64,000 bases of DNA, from contig NC_089186.1 of NCBI RefSeq assembly GCF_947507565.1, positions 2,604,001-2,668,000 on the forward strand, written 5' to 3'. The position numbers and the translations under genes were made by a program. Of this stretch, positions 48,968 through 61,499 are shown piece after piece (position 1 is the stretch's first letter; the number at the start of each line of letters is the position of its first letter). The notes beneath the pieces were generated by a model. It ran no database searches and was not told where the DNA came from. It saw only the letters and a program-made list of their open reading frames with translations. The DNA comes from Oscarella lobularis. Lineage: Eukaryota; Porifera; Homoscleromorpha; Homosclerophorida; Oscarellidae.

Positions 48968-50615
48968 ATGTCGGACAAAAAGGTCAAAAAGAGCGGCAGT
49001 AAAGGTAACCTTACATTCGCTCAGTGGGCAACCGGAGTCAAGCCAAAATCCCAACGTAATTCCCCATGCTAACGTGATAATATCCACATTGTCTTTATAT
49101 CTATCGTGGGTCAGCGTCATCCGGAGGACCAGCGAAAAAGAAATGGATACATCCACCTCAAGCTCTTCTACGCGGCTACATTGTCTATCCGGGTCGAGTA
49201 AGTTAAGAGTCTATAGTTTGGGGCGTAGCCTGAGTCGAACAAGGGTAGGGGTCACCGATTAGATAATCTAGATGGCCAGCGGTTTTTTGCTAGAGGCTGG
49301 GTTTTTTGCCTCTAGCTAAAGCGCTTTTGTGAGTCTAGTTTCTCGGCTGTACGGACGTTGAGAGCAATAAGGGGAATGAGATTGTTCGAGAGGCGATTAA
49401 GAAACTGAAGGTATTAGGGGGGGTTTTGATATGTGAGAAGAGATTATATCTTGATATAGTTCTCTGCTCATATCAAACAATCGGAGGGCATTAAACTACC
49501 CAAAGTCGAAGTGGCAATCAGTTGGCAATGCATTAAAATTCAAGAGCCAAAAACAAAAGTAGGCTCCAGTAAAAAAATCGTTATTTAATCTATTTATTTG
49601 AATTTTAGTTGTTGCTTCACTCTATCAGTTTGAAACGGGTTTCCTATTGTGCTGATGACAAACAGGACAATCGTATCTTTGCCTTTATCGCCAAAGATTC
49701 GGATAAACGTCAAGGACACACGTGCTATGTCGTCGATACAGATAAACTGGTACATGTCAAAAACGTAGGGGGCCCCCCTTAGTCATTTTTATTTTTAGGC
49801 TGATGAGATAACTATGACTGTTGGGCAAGCGTTCGATTTGGCTTATAAGCAATTCTCGAGTGGGAATTCGGTTGAGTTGAAGAAGAAGATGAGTAGTATG
49901 GAGATGAAAGTATGGAGGGACCCCTAAATGCGCTTTGGGGTCGTTTTTATGCGTGTAGGGCGCTATTTTCTAACCCAATGCGCTTACCTTGTACAGGTTC
50001 AACAGTCTGAGTCGGAAAAGGACCAGCTTCGAAAGAGAATCGCCGAATTAGAGATGCAGAAGGACAAGACGCAAGTAGAAGCACTTTCACTCCAGCAAAA
50101 GGTACGGGAACCGTCGTCTCCCGATTACGTGTAGTAGCACCCGTACATCCGTCTTCTAGATGCAAGAATTATCCGTCTCCGAAACGTGGCAGCCCCAGCA
50201 GCAATCCCAGCCAGCGCAAGCTCAGCCGCAAGCTAATTTTGCTGATTTTGGATCGGCGTTTGGAGCCGCCGCTCCAGCGCCGGCCCCAATGCCCGGATTG
50301 GGACCGGCCCCTCCACCGCAACAGAGCGCCGCCCAGCAGCAAGCAGCAAATCAACAGAGAATCGCGTCACTACTTAGCTTCGACGAATCGGACTTTATAT
50401 CGTCTCCGTCAGCGGCGGCGGCCGTCAAATACGAACAAACGCAAGACCTCGACTCAGCGATCTCTGACATTGAAAAACAACTAGAACAACTACAGGTATT
50501 CAAATGAAAAGGCCTACCTTTTATCAATAAATTTATTTATTTATTTATTTTTTAGGGTGAAGTGCAAGACTTCTCCATGGCAGAAGGCTTCAGCACGGAC
50601 CCATTCAGTTCCTAG
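48968..50615 (+). CDS. GULP1: GULP1/CED-6-like PTB-domain engulfment adaptor
   Basis: Nine exons (48968-49004, 49115-49197, 49339-49410, 49460-49558, 49609-49749, 49799-49909, 49997-50101, 50160-50495, 50556-50615) total 1,044 bases, 347 residues, in frame. The PTB/PID domain runs from KKWIHPPQALLRGYIVYPGR through GNEIVREAIKKLK, EGIKLPKVEVAIS and CADDKQDNRIFAFIAKDS to TVGQAFDLAYKQF. A coiled coil of about 40 residues follows (SEKDQLRKRIAELEMQK), then a Gln/Pro/Ala-rich tail ending DPFSS. Human GULP1 shares this layout and links engulfment receptors (LRP1, MEGF10 class) to uptake of dying cells. Its 3' end has been copied at 54915-55260. Confidence 0.95.
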
Positions 50616-50859
50616 AAAATTACCCACCTTTCGTTTACGACCTCAATTTTTTTCGTCCGCGCGTTTCTCTTATCCTTTCTTTCCTCCCCCCTTTCTTTTC
50701 TGATTAACTTGTCGGCGTACGCATGCGTTTCATGATGACGCAATATAAAATTTAGCCTCTAGCGCTACACTCTACGCTACCTTACTTTCAAATAATCCAA
50801 AGCAAGTTTGTCCATAAAAAAGTAATAAAAAGTAAGAACATAGAAAACAATATCAAATA
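50616..50859. repeat. GULP1/TTC21B convergent 3' junction, left copy
   Basis: The GULP1 trailer (TCGTTTACGACCTC, GTCGGCGTACGCATGCG, TGATGACGCAATATAAAA) recurs at 55138-55262. Bases about 50773-50811 (CTACGCTACCTT, then TTTCAAATAATCCAAAGCAA) match the penultimate TTC21B exon and its donor at 55387-55459 with a piece deleted. So a stub of TTC21B sits between GULP1 and the eighth Roco gene. Confidence 0.8.
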
Positions 50860-53800
50860 TTACCCATACAGTTCGTCAAACTTCATTTTTATGAGTCTGC
50901 GGTTGACGCCCACCTCCTCAAACAACTTGAGAAGCTTACCTACTGTTGGGGATTTTGCCCGTTCGGTCCATGACTTGAGAACTTTGAACATGCGAATGAC
51001 GACGCTGGAAGTGGAGTCCCCAATCTCTTTGAGATTGTCTAAGCTAATGCCAAGCAAAACACCAATTTCTTCCCATTTTGATCCTTTGACGGCAGCGCAT
51101 GATCTCATTACGTCATCCGGTACCACTTCATGGTCAGAGGGAAAGATATCTAAACACAGACTATTTATTGAAATAATATTTTCTACATACTGCATACCAG
51201 AATCGCAAGGAATTTCAACAGGATTTGATGAAGCAATCATGGGCTACATAAAAAGTAAACCAGAGAAAAAGGAGCCTTGCTATCAAATTACCTGAGAAGC
51301 TACCTCTTCAATAATGACCAAATCTCGAACACGAGAATCATTGCGTTTCTCTGGTCGAGTTGAAAACAGGATGTGATCAAAAGCTTTGTCACGGAGCTTC
51401 TGATCCACTTCGCTGTACGAGTAAATGGCCGGATCTTCGTCGAGTCGTCGGAGATGAGAGCTGTCTAAATAGAACCAGTCTAGAATGACTCCCGGGCTCC
51501 GTTCATCGCACGCTCTAGTGACCATCGATTTCAGTTCAGATAGGAACTCTTTGGCTACTTTATGAGAAGAGATCTTGCTTGACCAGCGAAGGATAATGTC
51601 AATGCAACAGTGCTCCTTCTTTATCGCCGATTCAATGAGGCACTCGACCTTCTTGTCTTCGACGATTCTCACCAATTTGACGCCGTTTTTCCACGCGTCA
51701 TGACTCGTATTGTCCATGCGAGAGCAGCGAGATTGAAAGAGAGCGAATGACGCAGGTGAAATGATGTCGACACAACGGGCGCACTCGTATCGTTGGCCGC
51801 GATACACGTCAAATTTCGCATCTTCAACCCAAGCGTCGCGAGGAATTGAGTCTTGAAGAAGAGCAGGTATTTGATACACTCCAGGTTTGCCTTCGACCGG
51901 AATGCAGAGTTCGAGGTAAAGAAGAACTTCAATTGCTTCGTCAACTGTCGCCACGAATGGAGACGGATGACCTTTTTGCTTGAGATGATTTTCAAATGCT
52001 CTCAGAGCCGATTTCATGTCTTCCCTTGATGCCATAGCTGATTTTCTGGCTGGCATGGCGATGACAAAATAGGGCGGTGCGAGAAGTGGACCGATGACGT
52101 TGTGACAGAGCCAGATGGGTCGAACGCAAATTCGACGACCAAGATTAATAATCTAAAAAATTATATAAACACAATCCATAGCGTAAATGATAATTATTCA
52201 CTATTCCGGACGAGTCGAGATATTCAACGGCCACTTCTTTCTCGTCGTCACTCAACGTGATTCCAACTTCTTCAGCAACCCACTTTTCAAATACTTCGGT
52301 GGTCAGAAAATAAGCCAACGGTTTCTTTCTCTTCTCATCTGGAAGAGAAAGATACTTCTCAATGGCCTGGCACAATTTAGGAACACCTTCTGCTGTCTGT
52401 ACATATAACAAAGGAAATTGTAGGATGGCCAAAGAATCTCAGTTCTTACCTCCAGCATTTCTTCGCGAATTTTTTTCAATATTGCACGGCAGTTGTTCAT
52501 GCGATCTGATTGGCTCTTGCTACAATCCATTTCAATCACGTGTGAAATTTTGAACGTGTCTCCGAATTCTCTCTGAAGAACTTCGACGATTTCTTTCAGC
52601 TGAAATCTCACTTCACTGCCTGTCTCTTCATTGAAACCAATGAGATTGAAAATGACGACGAGGCGAATGAGCGAATTTTCGTCAGACGAAAGCGTTCTCA
52701 TTGAAGCCTTGGAGAACGCACACCAATATCGGCCTTTTTCTAGAAGACGAAGAACGATTTCTGACGTCATCTTCTCCTCCCCCTGAACAGGAAGAATGAG
52801 ATTGAACATTGTATTTGATTGGCGGAAGAAGAGCCCATGTGCGCTGTGGAATGTGGGTTGGGCACCAAAGTCCCACCAAGATCCTTTGCCAATTTCCTCA
52901 TTTTCACAATTATGAATATCAACCCCGGGTGTACGATCTTCATCTTTTGGTGGGTCTTCCTTGAGTTGAAGAAGAGAATTCACGTACGTCGTTTTTCCCG
53001 CCATTTCGTCCCCAACCACGCACACTTTAATCGAGTCTGGACAAACTTTTTCTCGTTGAAGAACGGAAAATCGGGCGGCGTCCTATTAAAATAATTCTAT
53101 ACGGGAATTGAATCAAAATGATGACGTACGTAATGCTGTCGAAGGAGAGCTCTTGTTTCACCATCACGTGCCACCTGATGAGGCGTCTTTCCGTACTGAA
53201 ATTTACGTTTATCAATTCTCTCTAATTTACAAGAGAAATACGTCACCTTGTCTTGACACGTGACGTCACAACCCTTCTTAATCAATAGATCAATAACTGA
53301 TCTGTCTATTTTTGACTTCTGTGCAGCGATATGCAATGCATTTCGTTTGTTCTACAAAGATTTGAATAAAGAATGAGTGAGGAATGAGAATTCTAACTAA
53401 CCTTATTTCTGGCAGAAAGATCCGCTCCTAATTCAATTAGTTGCTGAATGACGATGAAAGAAGGGCGTTCTTTACATGACACCAATAAGGGTGTCCTTCC
53501 CTCCTAAAAATAGATTTGCCATACGAAAATGCGAAATATCGTAGGAAAGCGACCTTATCAACAGAATTGATATCAATGCCCTTCTCAATGACAAGATATC
53601 GAAGAACATCTTTTACATCATCTTTACACTTTGAGTAATCAATGATGGCATAAAACAAAGCCGTCTTCCCTTTCTGAATAAAAAAGACGGCAATTTGTTG
53701 ATTGAATTTGTAGCGAATAAAGGACATCTCACGTGATCTTTTGCTCGACAGTCTGCTCTTTTTTCCTCCAAGTAGCGAACTTTTGCTGAACAATTGACGG

Positions 53801-54787
53801 AACTGAGACACGCCCACATAAAAGGCGTTATGCCATCCTGAAGATGAAATAGGAATAAAAGTATCACAAGTGAAATCTTCTAACAATGTTGACGCTATTG
53901 ATATCAGCGTTGTGTTCCACAAGCCATTTCACTCCAAAAATTCTTCCACGCAAGCAGGCATGATGCAGAGGAGTGTTCCAATCCTATGTATTACAAATAT
54001 TGCACATGTAGCAAACAAAAGCACATCATATATCACGTGATTAGTAGCGTTGACACTAAGTCCCCTTTTATTGACGAGATGATGAAAAATCTTGTTTGCT
54101 TTTTCATATGACGAAAATTGATTTTGAGCTGCCCAAAACTATAAATCAAAAGTTATGGCTGCGAGAGAGGGGTTTGATATCAATTTTATTACAATATTAT
54201 CTGGTGACAAAATGTAGCCATGTTCTTCAAGATAGACCATTTTCTTCATTGTGTCAACGGAACTTTCACAGGCATAAGAATATGGCTTATGTCCATACTA
54301 AAAAAGAGTGATGAGTAAAACCATATAAAATCAATTCCAAGTCATACCCAGTCTTTCACGTTGATCTTTGCACGGTGAGTGACGAGCCATTCAACGCCAA
54401 AAATATTTCCCCACTTGCACGCACAGTGAAGTGGGCGGAGTCCCCTCTGCATCCACGCATCAATTAATTTACCAATCCAAAACGGATTCATACCTGTTCT
54501 GATTTCTTTTCAATGTGTTGCTTCTTTCGAGCGTAAGTGAGCCAATAATCGGCTTCCTCCGCCGAATCAAACTCTCTTTCCGCCACATAGTGAATTACTG
54601 ACAAGCGATATTCGTACTAACGAAAAAGAGAATACAATGGTGTGCAGCGATCTAAAACGCGACGTTTCCATACCTGCGAAGATCGAAATCCTTTTTCCGT
54701 AGAAAGAAAACTCTTCAATTCATCCTCATTTCTCTTCTCGATTATCGTCGTCAATCGATCGATCGTAGAACAAGCGGATAATGTCAT
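50860..54787 (-). CDS. Ank-Roc-COR-Death protein, dispersed unit 8
   Basis: I propose start ATG 54787 (MTLSACSTIDRL); the upstream exon used by the array units is present but its ATG reads ATC. Exons of one ankyrin repeat each follow down to about 53150 (for example DWNTPLHHACLRGR and EGRTPLLVSCKERPS). Roc (about 52450-53085) has GDEMAGKTTYVN, DFGAQ and FNLIGF. The COR exons are about 52196-52397 and 51293-52150. One linker exon (PMIASSNPVEIPCDS) leads to the death domain 50860-51152 (GSKWEEIGVLLGISLDNLKEI), ending ELYG-TAA. I count about 1,060 residues. It is the most diverged copy, with no SLC12A8 fragment, but an altered NRF1-like core is upstream. Confidence 0.87.
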
Positions 54788-54873
54788 TTTTGACTCCAAT
54801 AGTCTCCCAGCGTCGCCTTGCAAGCGGTTCCACGACTTCTTTCTTTTCTTTCGGCGAAGACTCTACTCGATGA

Positions 54874-54885
54874 TGTGCATGCGCA
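54874..54885. promoter_or_regulatory. Degenerate NRF1-type motif, unit 8
   Basis: GTGCATGCGCAG keeps one half of the TGCGCATGCGCA palindrome found in the array units, at the matching place relative to the ancestral first exon. Confidence 0.4.
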
Positions 54886-54910
54886 GTAATAAACAAACAT
54901 AGCCCGCCCG

Positions 54911-55262
54911 TCCCCAATGCCCGGATTAGGACCGGCCCCTCCACCGCCACCAACCGCCACCAACAGAGTAGCAATCGGACTTTGTATCGTCTTTGTCAGC
55001 GGCGGCGGTCGTCAAATACGAACAAACGAAAGACCTTTGAAAAAACCTTTTATCGATTTTTTAGGGTGAAGTGCAAGACTTCTCCATGGCAGAAGGCTTC
55101 AGCACGGACCCATTTAGTTCCTAGAAAATTACCTACCTTTCGTTTACGACCTCAATTTTTTTCGTCCGCGCGTTTCTCTTATCCTTTTTTCCCCCTCCCC
55201 TTTTTTTCTGATTTTTAACTTGTCGGCGTACGCATGCGTTTCATGATGACGCAATATAAAAG
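54911..55262 (+). pseudogene. GULP1: GULP1 3'-end fragment, right copy of the junction duplication
   Basis: Sequence matching GULP1 exon 8 (ATGCCCGGATTAGGACCGGC), with internal deletions, is followed by the last exon (GTGAAGTGCAAGACTTCTCC to TTCCTAG) and the 3' trailer. It has no PTB exons. It lies on the far side of unit 8 from the complete GULP1 gene and directly abuts the TTC21B stop, which is the expected ancestral junction. Confidence 0.85.
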
Positions 55263-55263
55263 T

Positions 55264-58200
55264 TTATGCTCGTACGCTGCCTCTAGCCTTTTCGAGTATT
55301 TCTCGGCGAATTTTCGGGTAATTAGGATGCGCACCTAAAACCTAGAGGAAACGAGTCGAATCTCACGCTGCCAATTATTACGGCACTACGCTACCTTGTG
55401 ACACACATCAATTGCGTCAACAAATCGCTTTGCCTTCAAATAATTGAAAGCAAGTTTGTAACCTTGCATGGGGGCAAAAACCCGTGATTTTTTTCTATTG
55501 CTAATTAAAATTATTGCGAAATTACCGATCGCCGGATTGCGCTTGTTTCCGAACTTCCACGCGTTTTCGTAATGAACGGCGGCGTCCTTGTACGACTGCT
55601 CCTTTTCCATAATAAAACCCAAGTATTCATTCGCCTTCCAGCAAGACTAAATCCCAGAATAAAATCCCCTTTTATATATAAAAAATTCGATTTTTACTCT
55701 ATTGAATTGCAGGCAACGTTTAAGCAAATCCGTCGCGAGATCATACTTCCCAGACTACGAAGAAAAATTCGCGAAAATTCTCACCTTTTTTACTGACTAA
55801 CTAACCTGAATATAAATATCTGCTAAGAGAAGCCAACTTTTTTCGAATTCCTCCCCGTCTATCGAATTCCACGGAATCTTATTGATTCGTTTGAGTTGAT
55901 TTCGAGCGCGCGGCGTCTGTTTGAGGACCATATAGGCGACCGCCATGCCGTAGAGAGCGGGCACGTGATCGCGATCATTCGCCACGATGTCGACGAATTG
56001 GGATAGGGCTCGTTCGACGTTCGCTTTGTTTTTCGTCGCGACGAGAGTGAAGGCGGTCGCGACGGCAAATTTACGACATCCGGGTTTGGGTTTTAGGTCC
56101 TGGGGGTTTGCGATTTTCGCGCGCGAAAAAATTTAAATTATTTTATGGGTTACTTTGAGGAGATTTTCCGCTGTTCTCACAGCTGCTACATCAGTGTCTT
56201 GTCTCTCACTAAAAAATTATTTTTTAATTAAATATGTGGCTATTAATTTATTGCTACTACTTTGCGTCGACGTCGATCGATTCGAATGTTTCGCCTCCCA
56301 TTGTTTCGTTGTCGGGATTTAGACAGATTTCGATCATGTTATACGTCGCGCGTTCACTCCTCAAAGAACACGTGGCCGAAAAAATTAATAAATTGGTTTA
56401 TTTTACCATTCAGCGTCGTTTCTCGCTAAATTGAAATTTTTCAAGGCACTATTCGTATTGCTTTGATACCTTATTTCCAGAATTATTTATAGAGAAGCGA
56501 TTGTATTTATATTTACCAGTCTATCAAGCCTTTGCAGTAGAAGAGTCCCGCGTCGATTGAGGGTCGATGAGACGCTTCTTCGGCTTGTTTTACGTACTTA
56601 GCGCATTCCTCTAAGTGCCCCGCCTTTCTAAGGAGCTGAACTAATCGTACCAAAGCCTCGTAGTGATCTTAATTAATTAAAAAAAGCACGTGTAATATTT
56701 TTATTGAAGGTGTATATATTTTAATTAATTAATACCCGGTTTTCTTCCGAGGAGTTGCTGAAAATGAAATATCGCCGAATCGTATTCGTTTTTACGGAAC
56801 ATAAGATCGGCCATCATCTGAGGGAAACCCACGTGATTACCTCGATGACGTAAGCGTCTATCTTACCACTGTCGCCGCGTCATTATCCTTATTTAGACGT
56901 AGCAAAGTTAGACACTGATGTTGACACGACTCTAAGTCGTCCATGGATAAAAATAATTTCGCGAGAGCGAGCATCGTCTTATGAGAGACTCTTGGGGGTG
57001 AGGAAATAGGGTTAGGGTATCTAATCTTACTTTTTGATCGGTGTCTTTGTGTGAGAGGGCTTCTCTATAGAGCAAAACGGCTTTATCGAATTCTCTCGCT
57101 TCGACTGAGTGATCAGCCATTTGGCAACAAATACTTGTATAGCGAAAAAATTATTTAAAAAGGATTTTTCTTTATAAATAATATTTACTTTGCCATGAGT
57201 GTTTTCTGATCGGATAACGCGTCTGGTTGCTCGATACCCGTGCGAGATAGAACCCTAAAAGGGGGCCCCACCTTTTGTCTACTTTTAAATTTAAAAGTTG
57301 AATTATTCTTACGTGTTTTGTGTCTCTTTTGCTGTCTGTAGCGACTGTATGGCCTTATGGGGATCGCCACTTTGTTGATAAACTCGTGCGAGAAGCGTCA
57401 GAAATCGAACTTTTTCAACGAGATGTGATAGATCAGTAGCTGGGGAAATTATTGGAAGATTTTTTAAAGGAAGAGACTTTTTAATTATACTTTCGTGTTT
57501 CTGTTCTAAAGCTAATTGCAATGTTTTCTCGGCTTTCGCGTACTGCTTCAATTTCAAATGCAACTCAGCTAAATCATATCTGAAATAGGAGAAATTCGAA
57601 TTCCTTCAAATAAAATACTATTTCTTTTTTAACCTGAGGAACGATTGCCCTCCTGTGCGCAACGCCGTCTCGTAATAATTAATGGCTCGCGAGAAAAAGT
57701 GCGTTTTAATCAGAGCCTTGCCAATTTTACGAGCAAGCGCTCCATCACGTGGATCCCGCTTCAAAGCCGTCTCATAGACTTCAATTGCTTGCTCAGGCTA
57801 CACGTAGGGATCATTCGTAAGTGTTCTATAGGGAATCTAAGCGTGCCTCTTGGACGTTCATATAAGCGTCGCCTAGGAGAAGAAAGCTGCGAGGTTCGGG
57901 GCGCTTTTGGACGAGTTCTTGAAAACAGGCGATGTGACGTCGACGATCTTTGAGTTGATAAAGATATATGTGGGCCATTTTTTCTACAGCGTTTGTATAG
58001 TGTCTGAAATTGAAAAGGGGGAGTGGGTTCGAGTGTGTGGAGGGTTTTTGTTTTTTCGTTGTATTTCTTACTGTTGGGTTGGTTTGATTGTTCGGAGGAC
58101 TCGTAGTGCGTGGTCTGTGTCTCCGCGATCGAGATCGAGTAACGCGTTCGCGATTATGACTCTATAGGGGGGGAGGTCATGTGGATTCCTCATTCCTGGG

Positions 58201-61153
58201 GGTCCAATCTTACTTTGATTCCTCTGGGGTTCCGCGAAATTCGTTCAACGAGTCCTGCATTACTTTCGCCGCCTCGTGCTAATCGCCAAACTATTTAATT
58301 AAAATAATTATTTATTTGGCTACCTTTTGATTCAATTTTCGATGGACTTCGGCTAATTCTAAATAGATAGCAACGCGATCGGCGAGACCGGCCATCGCCT
58401 TTCCTTTTCTCTGCCCAACGACTAATTAAATAAATTAAATAATTAATTATTTTAATTAATTAAAAATCGATTTTTTACGTACGCGGTTTTCGTACGCCCG
58501 GGATATTGAGAGCCGTGTTTAGTACGCGAACTGCTTCGTCGAATTTCCCGGATGCGTGTAATATTTTTGCTTTGAGTAAATGATACACGGGGTTTTCTTT
58601 CATATCGAAATTGTGACTGAGGCCGAATTCTAGCGATTGGGACGCCTGACTAAAGTTGTGCTCGTGTAAATAGATCTGGCGGGGAGTATGGTCACGTGGG
58701 AAAATCAATAAATAATTAAGTTTTAATTTATACCTCTGCTAGTAAGAGATGAGCATCCGCGTATGTCGAGTCGCGTTGGAGACAACGTTGAGTTGCTTCG
58801 AAAGCCTCTTCAACGTTTCCTAAGGAAACCGATTAAAATTATTTAATCTGCTTGGTTGTGTTTTTATTTAACCTGAGTAGAATTTGACTTTTGCTAGGCA
58901 ACACATCCCTTCGAGAATTCCCGGTGCTCCCGTTGTCAAGGGCGATAGAATTCCCGTGCAACGAGAGAGAATTTCAGACGGGGGTTGACCCGGAAGCGGA
59001 ACCTATTAATTAAATACTTATTTTAATTAATTACGTATATGTATTGATCCGTACCTCCTTAGAAACGAAAGATAAATAATCGCGAACAATTGTCAATAAA
59101 AAATCGGGATTCATCTTTTCGAAATATTTCTCACTCAGAGCAATCCCCTGAGACAATAAATCAATAATAATTGTATATATATTAGTATGCATTTGCCTTT
59201 AGAGACGCAAAATGAATCTCAATTGTCTTATTCAAAAGAGCTACTACTGTCTCAACTGACTGTCCTTTACGTTGAGCCAAGGAAGCACTTAAATATTTAA
59301 GATCCTATATAAAGTATTGATTTCGATGGGGCCCCCTATCTATTTCTATTAATCTAACAGCTGATTGGGTGCCGCTGCTTTGAATTTCGTTCAAAAAATC
59401 CAATTGCTGTTCGGCGTCGTCGAGATGACCTTCGGTCAGCTGACAACTAATCACGCCTAATCATCGATTAATAATAAAAATGATCACGTGATGTATTCTA
59501 AACAACAAACCCGTCAACGCGACGACGCTAGTCTCGTCTAATTTCATCGCATTTCTATATGATTTCATCGCCTCTTTCATTTTTCCGCGTAAAGTTAGTT
59601 CGTAGCCAAGCTAAGGAGATGTTCATAGGGGGACCCTTCCTTATGATCTAGGCATTCTATACCTCTGTTGTGTAGACTGCGTTTGTTGGGGCGAGTCCTA
59701 AGGCTCTTTCTACTAATGTCTGCGTCTGTTGAAGAACTAATCCGTGACGACCCGACTATTATGCAAATAAATACTAGACACCCTAACCCCTAAGTCCCGT
59801 ATAAGACTATGTACCACTCTGCTGAATGTTTTCGATAGGGAATAGTAGAGATTGTGATTTTTTCCCTCGAATCGATCGACGAGTTCGATGAGATCGCCAA
59901 GTTTTGCAGCCGCCTCGTTGTGTCGACCTTCCTGGCAAAGCATATGAAGAATGAGCATTCGTACAGCGTCAATGCAATGAGAATCAAAGCCAAGAATCCT
60001 AAATAATTAATTTTTTATTTATCTCCCCCCTTAGATCTTGTTGATTTCAACTGACCTTTGGGCTGTTTCGACGGACTGTTCCCATTCTTGGAGACACAGC
60101 TGAAGCTTCATTTTTTCAACCAGCGCGGGAACGAGACCCGGATATGACACAACAGCCTTTTAGAAAAAAATCCAAGAGAGATTTTGATATTAAAAATTCC
60201 CCTACTTTGTTGACGCATTCGAGAGCGCCGCTGTAATTGAATTTCGTTTCAAAATATTTAGCCTAGAGACGTCATCATTTCAAAATAATAACAAGTAATT
60301 TAATTATTTACCTTTCCAAGTAAAGCGTCAAGAAATGTCTCCTCACTAAAAACGTATTTTAATTAGAAATTATTTTTGATGTAATTCCACTTACGATCCT
60401 AAAACTTCATCAAAAAATTTTCCTGATTTTTTGACGTAACTATCGCGATTGCACGTGAGATCAATCCAACCTCGCAACACTAAGCCCTAATAGTAGCAAG
60501 TAGGATAATCTCTAAGTATTATTTATTTATTTTTGAACCTCTATTGCGCCTGGAGACATTTTTAGCATACGATCGACGTACTCGCGCGCTTTGTCATGAC
60601 GTCCCGTATGCCAGAGAAAAAGCCCGGCGAAATAAAGAGCCTATATGTAAAAAACTAATCTAACTATTATATCCTAAATTTAGTTAAACTATTTCACTTT
60701 TTCTCCGCATTTCTGCCGCTCTTGTTTCACTCTAGTATCTAGTTCCTGAACGGCTTCCTTGTCTAGATGACGTCACATATGTATGTGACGTCATTATTTT
60801 TTTTGAGGTGTTTTTCTTACCGATTGTGCTACAGCGTTTGTGCGCGTAAACGAGTGCCATGGAGGAGCAGAGAATGACGTCGCGTTTGTCTTTGATTGTT
60901 TGGAGACTGCGCATGCCCTCCGCGAGACGATCTTCCATGATTTCGCCGACCGCTTTCCAGAAAACGAGGACGGGATCGGTTCCGTACTTCTTTAGCGATT
61001 CCAATACGACTTGTTGCATGTGCTGGTAGTATTTCTCGCGAAGATAGTAGTTTATTTTGGCCTGGGGGTGGAGAACGAGCGCTTAGCAACCGTTTAGGGG
61101 GCCCCGATCGGATGAGAGACTCTTACGAGGGTTGTGAAGTCTGCTGCTGCCAT
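55264..61153 (-). CDS. TTC21B: TTC21B/IFT139-like intraflagellar transport protein
   Basis: ATG 61153-61151 (MAAADFTTL) splices to [15 protein letters not shown], the typical IFT139 N-terminus. More than 20 short exons follow on the minus strand, all TPR-like. Stretches matching the family include [20 protein letters not shown] (about 60950), [16 protein letters not shown] (about 57080), [18 protein letters not shown] (about 55940), [16 protein letters not shown] and [20 protein letters not shown]. The last exon ([20 protein letters not shown]) ends at TAA 55264. IFT139 is a subunit of the IFT-A complex that drives retrograde transport in cilia. Length is near the roughly 1,300 residues of the family. 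Individual exon edges were not all checked. Confidence 0.92.
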
Positions 61154-61400
61154 TTTGAAGACTTTTCTGAAGCTGGGGAACACCGAGAGACGGAGAAACG
61201 TTCGTTTTTCGGTTTGTCGTCTGTTCGAACGAATCCAATACGGGACACTTGTTTACAACGTGCGCGCGTTTGTGCCGAGCGGCGGGCTGCGCAGGCGAAC
61301 TGAATTCTGAGAGAAAATAACACGCGCAGCGAAAATCTGCAGTGACACAATCAATGATGTTGACGGCATAACATAATGGAGTGAACACGTGCGCACGTGA
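61154..61400. other. TTC21B upstream region
   Basis: A GC-rich stretch with CGTGCGCGCG near 61260 precedes the TTC21B ATG and is a plausible promoter. No convincing coding sequence is seen; open frames on both strands overlap and match nothing known. Confidence 0.4.
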
Positions 61401-61499
61401 ACTGAAGTGGCCAGAGCCCCTCTCCTCGTTTATATTTCCCCCACCCGGCCTCTTTCCCCCCTTCTTTATTTCCCAACCCTCATCTCCCTCTCCCCCAGC

